A stretch of DNA of 64,000 nt. Origin: Gentiana macrophylla. Taxonomy: Eukaryota; Streptophyta; Magnoliopsida; Gentianales; Gentianaceae. Below are positions 56,621 to 64,000 of this stretch, in pieces (the stretch's first letter is position 1; the number at the start of each line of letters is the position of its first letter). The notes beneath the pieces are model-generated. The model did not search any database, was not told the origin of the DNA, and was given only the letters and a program-made list of their open reading frames with translations. Location: assembly GCA_026214975.1 (NCBI GenBank), contig CM047805.1:108619845-108683844 (forward strand), given 5' to 3'. Made by a program: the position numbers and the translations under genes.

Positions 56621-57115
56621 ATGAAAAATGATGCAAATGCACCAAAAAGTAGAGAAAAGTATCAAAATACCTTTAGTAGAAATATTAGAAGCTATTCTGC
56701 CATGCCTTATACATATGAAGTTGATGACTTTAACTATGCAAAAAGAAGATCATTTGGATATACATTTGGAGTAGGAGGCATTACTGCTAACAGGCATGGA
56801 CCCAAACAGTGTTGGGTACCAAGCAAAATTAATTTGTTTTGTAGGATGTCTGGTACACAAACAGTGGATGTTCCAGACACATGACAAGGAACAAGGGATG
56901 GCTCATTGACTTTAAAGCTTTTGATGGACCCAAAGTTACTTTTGGAGGCAAAGAAAACCCTGCTAAAATTAAGAGGGAAGGCATAATGCTCAAAAACAAT
57001 TTGAAGATTCAAAATGTGGCTTATGTTAAAGGACTGAATTACAATCTACTAAGTATCAGTCAATTTTTTGACAAAGGCTACAATGTGCACTTCAACAAGG
57101 AAGGATGAAAATTGA
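56621..57115 (+). pseudogene. Protease of S with NSG in place of DSG
   Basis: The reading just before and through frame 56881-57108 gives WYTNSGCSRHMTRNKGWLID, then DGPKVTFGGKENP, IKREGIMLKNNLKIQNVAYV, GLNYNLLSISQFFDKGYNV. The copia protease active site is normally D-S/T-G. Here the Asp codon reads AAC (Asn), consistent with a single G-to-A change. A TGA at 57106 ends the frame. Processing of the polyprotein would be lost. Confidence 0.83.
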
Positions 57116-58103
57116 TTCCCAGTCAAACCAACACAGTTGTACTTGCAGGAAGGAGAGAAGACAACATGTATGTGGTAGATTGGAAGACAGCAAGAGCAGA
57201 AACATGTCTGCTTGTCAAAAGTAAACAATCAACAAGCTGGATTTGGCATTGGAGTTTAAATCATCACAACTTCAAAACCATCAACACACTATCAATGAAC
57301 AAGTTAGTTGAAGGGCTACCAGAGATCACATTCAAGAAAGAAAGTCCATGTGATGCATGTCAAAAAGGGAAGAAAATCAAAAGCTCCTTCAAGTCAAAGC
57401 CCTATCAATCTACAACAAGAATCTCACATCTAATGCATATGGATCGTTTTGGACCAGTCACACCAGTCAGTGTAAATGGAAAGAAATACACTCTAGTAGT
57501 GGTGGACGACTTCTCCAAATTCACCTGGACACTCAAAAAGTTGCCAGACTTGTTATGGAGAATTCAAAATGAAAATGAACTAAAGATCATCAAAATCAGA
57601 TCAGATTGAGGCACATAGTTTCTAAATGATGTTATCAAAACCTACTGTGAAGAAAATTGGGTACTGCATCAACTATCAGCAACATGGAGTCCACAACAGA
57701 ATGATGGAGCAGAAAGAAGAAACAGGACACTCAAAGAAGCAGTTAGAACAATGATTGAAGAAGCATGCTTGCCAAAGAAATTTTGGGCTGAAGCAGCAAA
57801 TACAACATGCTATACTCAAAATAGATCAATCATCAACAAACATCATGAAAAAACTCCATATGAAATATGGAATGGAAGAAAACCTAACATTTCACACTTA
57901 CATATGTTTGGATCTAAATGCTTTATTATGAACAGGAATCAGCTGCATACTTTTGATGAAAAAGATGATGAAGCAATCTGTATGGGATACTCAGACACTA
58001 GCAAAGCTTACAAAATACTCAACAAAAAAACCTTGGTGATTGAAGAATCAATTCATGTAGTCTTTGATGAACCATACACAAATGGTGAAAACATTCAAGA
58101 ATT
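57116..58103 (+). pseudogene. Integrase of S
   Basis: The zinc region (IWHWSLNHHNFKTI ... SPCDACQKGKKIKSSF) is followed by the core: MHMDRFGPVTP, VVVDDFSKFTW (first Asp), IKIRSD (second Asp) directly followed by TGA and shortly after TAG (57607, 57619), then SPQQNDGAERRNRTLKEAVRTM (Glu), CLPKKFWAEAANTTCYTQN, TPYEIWNGRKPNISHLHMFG and ESIHVVFDEP. A short deletion seems to have removed part of the core between FTW and IRSD. Confidence 0.87.
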
Positions 58104-59490
58104 TGATGAAGAAGCATGTCAAAGACAAGTTTATATAAATACAACAGTACTAGCTACCATTCTGAATCACAATTTTGGCCATCAAGATAGGTCACCAGTC
58201 AATACAACAGAAGAGGCACCAGCACCAGAACATGAAGTTGATACACAAACTGAAGTTGTGGAAGCACCAAGTCAAGAAAAACTTCAACCTGACCTCAACT
58301 GGCTAAGAGACCATCATAAAGATCAAGTCATTGGAGACATTCACATATGAGTCAGAACCAGAAGACAACTGGGGAATATTCTAACATGTTTTCTATCACA
58401 AGTGGAACCAAAAACAATTGATGATGCAATCCAAGATGCTGATTGGATTACAGCCATGCAAGAAGAGCTAAATGAATTTTAAAGAAATGAGGTCTCGGAA
58501 CTTGTTGACAGACTAGACATAGCCAACATCATTGGAACAAAATGCGTATTCAGAAATAAGATGGATAAACAAGGAACAGTTGTCAGAAATAAAGCAAGGC
58601 TAGTTGCAAAAGGCAATCCTCAAGCAGAAGGAATAGATTATGATGAAACCTTTGCACCAGTAGCAAGGTTGGAAGCAATCAGACTCTTTCTAGCATTTGC
58701 AGCCCACAAAGACTTCAAAGTTTATCAAATGGATGTCAAGAGTGCATTTTTGAATGGACTTTTGGAAGAAGAAGTATATGTGGAACAACCTCTTGGTTTT
58801 CAACTCAAAGGGAAAGAAGATAAAGTATACAAGCTCAAAAAGGCACTTTATGGACTCAAACAGGCACCCAGAGCCTGGTATGAAACACTATCACAATTCT
58901 TGATCAACAATGGATTCAACAAAGGAACCATTGACAATAATCTCTTTAAGCTAGAGGAGGGAACAAGCACCCTGTTAGTCCAAATTTATGTTGATGACTT
59001 TATATTTGGATCAGAAGATGAAAAGCTATGTGAGAAATTTGCAAAGTTAATGAAAAGCAAATTTCAGATGAGCATGATGGGAGAATTGAATTACTTTCTT
59101 CGACTACAAGTAAAGAAAATGAAAGATGGCATCTTTATCAATCAAGCCGGGTACACAAAAAAATTTATGCATAAGTATGGTATGGACACAAGTGGCACAT
59201 TAGATACACCAATATGTGCAAGAGTTATTCTTGGAAAAGATGAAACTGGAAAGGATGTTGATCAGAAGCTTTATAGAGGAATCATTGGATCCCTATATTA
59301 TCTAACTGCAAGAAGACCTGATATAGCTTTTGCAGTAGGAGTATGTGCAATATTTTCAAGCTCAACCAAAAGAATCACATCTTCTAGCAGCCCAAAGAAT
59401 AATCAAATATCTGAAGAACACCATCAATGTTGGAATTTCGTATCCAAAAGATGGATGATTCAAGTTGATATCATATTCAGACTCTGACTA
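58104..59490 (+). pseudogene. Linker and reverse transcriptase of S
   Basis: After an acidic linker (58104-58440) RT starts with [12 protein letters not shown], a stop (TAA near 58481), then [69 protein letters not shown] and the catalytic [12 protein letters not shown] (near 58980-59010). The open frame 58561-59487 covers most of the domain. The YVDD box is intact. After [13 protein letters not shown] a frameshift garbles the last part. Confidence 0.92.
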
Positions 59491-59925
59491 TGCTGGATGC
59501 AAGATCGATAGAAAAAGCACCTCTGGAACATGTCAAATGTTAGGCAGCAGACTAGTATCATGGTTTAGCAAAAAGCAAAACTCTATATCCACATCAACAG
59601 CTGAGGCATAATATATAGCAGCAGGGAGTTGCTGTGCACAAGTACTATGGATCACACAACAGCAAAAGGATTATGGAATGGAGGAGAAGACAATCATGTG
59701 TGACAACACAAGTGCAATCTCTATCACTGGAAATCCAGTATTGCATTCAAGAACAAAGCATATTGATGTAAGACATCATTTTATCAGAGATCATGTTGAA
59801 AAATGAGATGTCATTCTAAGATACATACCCACTGAAGATCAATTGGCTGACATCTTCACAAAACCACTCAGTCATGAAAGATTCAATAAATTGAGAACTG
59901 AGTTGGGAATGATAGAAATTGACTA
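59465..59925 (+). pseudogene. RNase H of S
   Basis: [39 protein letters not shown] followed by a TAA (59609-59611) in place of Glu, YIAAGSCCAQVLWI, MCDNTSAISI, HSRTKHIDVRHHFIRDHVEK, another stop (59804-59806), then PTEDQLADIFTKPLSHERF and the pol end at 59925. Closely similar to the RNase H of A. Confidence 0.88.
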
Positions 59926-60543
59926 AGGAGCAGCTAACTGAAGTAATCAGCTAAGTAACTTCATCAGCTAACTGAACCTTTGCCGTTATGAGTAAACTCA
60001 TGTGGCAGGTAAGGCACTGGTACTCAGCCAAGTCAACTACACTGATTGTTAGGAACCGTTATATTAGCAGCTCAGTGAAGAAGTCACTAAACTGGCTTAG
60101 TGACCAGCAAGGTCACTCCACCGGAATATGCATTGGAGTAAACGGAAAACTAAAGGGTGAACTAAATCAGTTTTATACATGTGGACAATCAAGAAGTTAT
60201 GGAGGATTATATTGTGGAAAATTACACAAGTGGAGATCAATTCATAATCGTGGAGGTAACTATATTATTTTTTGAATTGCAAACGCCTCGATATCCAGGA
60301 TCTATCATTACATGACTTAATCCTCCATCCCACTACACTCAAATACCGTGATTTATAAACATAAAATCACGCCATTACGTCACAAAATCCTTCCATATTC
60401 AACAATGTTCACACTACTCAAATCATCATATATAATCCACACTTAAAGGTTTTTCATAATTCTTTACGCTCTCTTGCAAATCAAAAACCCTATTTTCTCA
60501 CTAAAACATCAAAGCTTTTCCAAAGTCTCAAACTTCTACTCAA
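59926..60543 (+). promoter_or_regulatory. Spacer with TATA box and leader before the third ORF of S
   Basis: No coding sequence of note. From 60301 on the sequence changes to a plain plant-promoter look. ATATATAAT at 60428-60436 is followed by about 108 bp of C/A/T-rich leader (TCAAAAACCCTATTTTCTCAC, TCTCAAACTTCTACTCAA) ending at the ATG of 60544, with no intervening ATG seen. This suggests that the third ORF has, or once had, its own promoter. Confidence 0.5.
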
Positions 60544-63424
60544 ATGGCTTCCTCTTCCCAAACCACTCAAACTGGAACACAATATGAGAAATCGATTGCT
60601 ACCAGATCATTCTTTCAAGAAGAAAACTACTTAAAACTATGCGGAAATGACGAAGAAGCAAAAAGATTGGCAGCTGGATGCAAAAACCTGAGACTACTAA
60701 CCTTTCTAAATCCTCCAATCACCGATGTTTGCTATGAAAGTCTAATCTCCTTCTAGAAGACTGCAAATTATGTCTCTGAGCTCCTTGCAGAAGAAGGTGA
60801 CAATTGGGAGGAAGACAAGATCGTTGCATCTGTCAACGGTACAGAAGTGGTCATTAAGCAAAGGTAATTCGTAAACACCTCAAACTTTCAAATAAAGGTC
60901 AAGCAAAGTGGCCTTGGTACCACAAAAGTTGGATGAATTTTGTGTAACAATCTACAAGATGGAAAACCTAGGATTTAATAAGTTCAATTGTCTTAGATCC
61001 TCTTTAAAGAAAACCTTTAGTGAGTTCAGTGCCCTAATTGAAAAAAGCATTGAAGGAAAGCTAGGGGCAAATAATGCCATGACAGAGGTTAGAATGCGTC
61101 TGATGGGAATCATCTACAACAGTCTAGAGTTAAATTGGGCCAACTATTTCTTCCTAAGAATCAAAGAGCAAGTCCAGGGAGAGGGCAATACGGCCAAAAA
61201 TGGGCTAGCAGAAGGAAAAAAGAAAAATGGACACTTTTGGGTGAAAAAGTCCTATGGAATTCAATTACACTATCTGTTGCAATGTCTCCCTGTTGTAAAA
61301 CTCCACAAATTACATGAATCCAAAATCATGTTTACCTATGTCAAACAGAGAAAGAAACGAGAAGGAGGAAAGCGAAAGCAACCTAGCAGAATCACAACTA
61401 GTCAAAGAAAGAAACCAAATGTTCAGAGAAATTTCGACAAATAGGAGTTTGGAAAGGTAATTGATGAGGAAGAAGACGAGGAATCAGAAGAAGAGGTTGA
61501 GCAACAAGAGGAGAAAATGAAAGTGAGAATGAACAACATCGAAATGAGGAAGTTGCAGGAGACACTGTAGATGATGAGGAAACTCGGAAGAATCGTAATC
61601 GGATGTCTCAGAATCGATATTGATGATTGAATTGCAGCACATCTTGAATGGAAAGAAGGTGATTCACGAGTTTAGCTTCAAGACTCAGCACACATGCTTG
61701 ATGAGGAGGCTCGGTTTTTTGACTTTTTGGGGATCACAACCTTGGTTGATGTACTTGATGATCCCCACTATGGGATATGGTGGATGCAGCAAAGGCAAAA
61801 ACACATCCAACCTCTGAAAAAGAAAGCGATGAATCAACTGATGATGATGATAGTGATCATAATGATAATAATGGTGATAATCATGATGGTACTGATCAAA
61901 ATAATGCCGGTGATGATCCAAAGGATACTGCTGATGACCAAGACAAAGAAGCTGAACAAATAGGTGATGCAATTGATGATAACATCCTCTTAAGCTCTTT
62001 TATACAAACACATGAATCAGCCAAGTCAACCCCACCAGCTAAGACAACACCTCAGCAATTGTCTATTGACACTCCGGTTGATCCTACAACAGTGTTGGAC
62101 ACTGGCTCAGCTGCTGCCACACCGGTCAAGGCACCTCTCGGCACAGAGCAAGGGGGAATAGGAGAAACTGCTGCACCACAATTCACCTCTACTCAAGTAC
62201 TTGAAGAAGTAGAAGCTGGTGTAGATGTCACTTAACATATAGACATAGGACAACAAATAGAGCCAGAACCAGCTGCTATCCATCACAAATTCACTCAACT
62301 AACCACTGGCATATCCAATGAAGCATTTGAAAAAGCAGCAAATCTGCTGGCTGAGGAACTGGAACAACAAGAAATGTATCTCAGATCTATGACTATGGCA
62401 TTTAAAGATGAAAGCCACTCCATATAGAAAAGGTTTCAAGCTGTTGCTGAGTACATTGATGCACAGAATATTGTTGTGGAAAGACAAGGTGACTTGATGA
62501 AACAGTTAAACCTCAATACCACCAACAATTTTGCAGGACTCAGACAACACATTTCTCAAGAAAATGAGTCCATAGCACTTGCTTTTGGCACCTAGTTTTG
62601 AAGTGTAACCCAAAAGTTGACTGAACATGATTCACGGTTCACTTCCATTGAGTCCAAACTGGACACTCTGATTGGTACAACTGAAGCCACAAACAGCATC
62701 TTACTGCAACAAAGGGATGATACCGCCAAAAAGAGGGAAAGAAGTAATAAGCCTGAAGAAGGATCAACAGTTAGACCCCAAAATTTCACTAAGGAGCAGC
62801 TAAGAGCAAGGGACAGAGAACTAAGAATTCGAAATAAAGCTGAAGAACAGCTAAGAAAAACAAGAGAAGAAAGGGAAAAGATAGCAAATGAACCATGCAT
62901 AGGTTTCCTCATCCTATGCAATGAAGAGATGATGATAGAGATAGATCAGCAAACACCTGGATCAAATCAGCAAAAAGGATCAGCAAGCCAACACAGATTC
63001 AGCACTAGAAGAGGTAACACCAGCAGAGGAAGCAACAGCTCCAGATATACTGGTGAAAAGAACATTTCCTACTCACAGATATAGGGAAGAATTTGAGGCT
63101 GAAGTGCTAGATAATGTAAGAGAATTCTTCAGAGTCCAAAACGGTCTGTATCCAAATCAAACGCAAGATGAAGCTTGGGCAGACTGGCTAAGCTATCAGG
63201 ATGAGAGGATGAGAACTGACATGACCAAAATTTACAATGATGTTAAGAGACAGCATGCATCTCTCAACCATAATGCTGGATCCGACTCAACCAACAGACC
63301 AAGTACAGCCATACCCCTCTCTGCAAAAGGACCAAAATATTTGCCCAGTGGACAACAAGAAGATTTAAATTTTATAGGAAAATTCTTCAATCCTATCGGG
63401 AAAATGAACCGACAAGAACAATAG
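60544..63424 (+). pseudogene. Env-like third ORF of S, broken
   Basis: ATG at 60544 (MASSSQTTQTGTQYEKS, TRSFFQEENYLKLC) opens a long coding tract with stops at 60754, near 60865, 61442, 62233, 62425 and around 62594, and a frameshift near 63053. Regions in order: an N-terminal globular part with CVTIYKMENLGFNKFNCLRSS and GIIYNSLELNWANYFF (60908-61440), a basic KRQ-rich stretch, an Asp/Glu/Asn-rich stretch (61800-61970), a Thr/Pro-rich stretch, heptad-rich helices (AANLLAEELEQQEMYL; EEQLRKTREEREKIANEP) and a C-terminal domain EVLDNVREFFRVQNGLYPNQ ... SYQDERMRTDM. Sireviruses carry an env-like ORF here. I see no convincing transmembrane segment, so an envelope role is not supported by sequence. 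Confidence 0.75.
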
Positions 63425-63485
63425 GGCCTGTTCAACAATCTCAAGATTCCTTATGTTCAGGCTTATGAGGGTTTGGCATCATCAA
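63425..63485 (+). other. Short 3' spacer of S
   Basis: Continues the third-ORF frame (LKIPYVQAYEGLA) after the stop, then CATCATCAAAT leading into the polypurine tract. The block GGCATCATCAAA is shared with the same position in copia A (52480-52492, reverse strand). Confidence 0.6.
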
Positions 63486-63497
63486 ATAGGGGGAAAT
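63486..63497 (+). promoter_or_regulatory. Polypurine tract of S
   Basis: ATAGGGGGAAAT directly before the 3' LTR. AGGGGGA is the tract typical of Sireviruses. Confidence 0.85.
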
Positions 63498-64000
63498 TGT
63501 TAGGAACATTTTATTATGTTTTGATGATGGTCATACTAGCTGTTATAGCAAACCTGTATAAGTCTTTACTTAGAGTCTGACATGTTGTATAAGTTGAGTC
63601 AGACAAGTATTGTACTAGTTGGTAGGATGGCGAAGTAAAACAGATATTCGACAGAGTGAAGCCAGCCTAGTACCAGCAGAGAAGCATGAAGACATTATGG
63701 TCTGACTTATAACCAAGGAAGTCTGTGATGACCTTGGATAAGTCTATGTTATAAATCAAATGATGAATTACACTGTCAAATATGGTGTACACTGATCTCA
63801 ACCCAAATCAAGGATTAGTGAAGTACAAGAAGTACCTGGAAGATTAAAGATAATAACAAAGCAGTAAACCGGCAATGTAAACTGACTATCGGCTGAGTAA
63901 AAATAAAGACAAAGCAGTGAAGGAAGAACCAAACAGCAAAGTCAATAGGATCACTTAACCGTTCAAGGAATGGCCAAGTAAACTTCACTCATTCAGATTT
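63498..64000 (+). repeat. 3' LTR of S, cut by window end
   Basis: TGTTAGGAACATTTTATTATG onward matches the first part of the 5' LTR (53275 on). It runs off the window. Confidence 0.93.

Larger units (their letters stand above)
53275..64000 (+). mobile_element. Sirevirus-type copia element S, nearly full length
   Basis: 5' LTR 53275-54664, tRNA-Met primer site, gag, protease, integrase, RT and RNase H to 59925, a spacer, a third ORF of nearly 3 kb (60544-63424), polypurine tract AGGGGGAAAT and the first 503 bp of the 3' LTR. The copia gene order plus a long extra ORF after pol and an AGGGGGA tract are the marks of Sireviruses (SIRE1/Maximus). It is inserted in the third ORF of A copy 2. GTTTC (53270-53274) is the left target copy. 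Multiple stops, frameshifts and a changed protease active site show that it is inactive. Confidence 0.92.

Noticed and set aside
61685..61972. His/Tyr-rich minus-strand ORF
   Set aside because: It is the antisense of the Asp/Asn-rich stretch of the third ORF of S; low-complexity artefact.
60544..63424. Calling the third ORF a viral envelope gene
   Set aside because: Position fits Sirevirus env-like ORFs, but I see no transmembrane or fusion features, so only the positional name is used.
1..64000. A novel bacterial-style defence or mobile system
   Set aside because: Nothing prokaryotic is present. All recognisable proteins belong to plant retrotransposons or plant nuclear gene families.

Overview
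This window is nuclear DNA from a plant, most likely a eudicot. It is a heavily nested retrotransposon block with one candidate host gene. There are no bacterial operons, rRNA, tRNA or CRISPR. The evidence is Ty1/copia and Athila-type Ty3/gypsy polyproteins, primer sites complementary to plant initiator-Met and Asp tRNAs, solo LTRs with 5-bp target duplications, a hAT-type MITE with an 8-bp duplication, and a DUF4283/zinc-knuckle pseudogene. The species cannot be named from the sequence alone. All names used below (A, B, C, D, E, F, G1, S) are local labels.

Layout. (1) 1-18481: minus-strand copia element A (Sirevirus-like, 3' end off-window), split inside gag by a complete Athila-like gypsy element G1 (4765-16032, TSD AAAGC). 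A's 5' LTR (16703-18481) is itself inserted in an LTR of copia B. (2) 18482-41043: minus-strand copia B (Tork/Tnt1-like) arranged LTR-internal-LTR-internal-(LTR). Both internal copies carry the same solo LTR insertion (C at 19744, C' at 26390) in the same RT codon with the same target duplication GATCT, so B was duplicated after C inserted. C is itself invaded by solo LTR F (19887-21606, TSD GTCTA). The second B copy is cut by gypsy D (29617-38188), whose 3' LTR is cut by copia LTR fragments E1/E2 (38189-40552). (3) 41046-50416: the least transposon-like part. It has an ATT microsatellite, a TATA box, a candidate two-exon gene for a secreted eight-cysteine peptide (exons 41302-41356 and 47400-47608), a 6-kb intron holding a reverse-strand DUF4283 pseudogene and a four-copy repeat of about 387 bp, then AT-rich intergenic DNA. 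(4) 50417-64000: a fourth B LTR piece broken by a second A LTR at the same nucleotide as in region 1, a hAT MITE inside that LTR, the 3' end of A, and then a near full-length plus-strand Sirevirus S (53275 to beyond 64000) with gag, pol and a long env-like third ORF.

How it works together. All the large elements look dead. Reading frames are broken by stops and frameshifts, and several catalytic residues are changed: S protease DSG to NSG, D reverse transcriptase FMDD to FMDA, and a nonsense codon in G1 integrase. The sequence is most informative as a record of insertion order and duplication. The best candidates for new biology are the eight-cysteine peptide gene with its invaded intron, the promoter-plus-5'-coding tandem repeat of the DUF4283 gene, the host-like leader in front of the Sirevirus env-like ORF, and the CpG-rich motif clusters in the gypsy LTRs.
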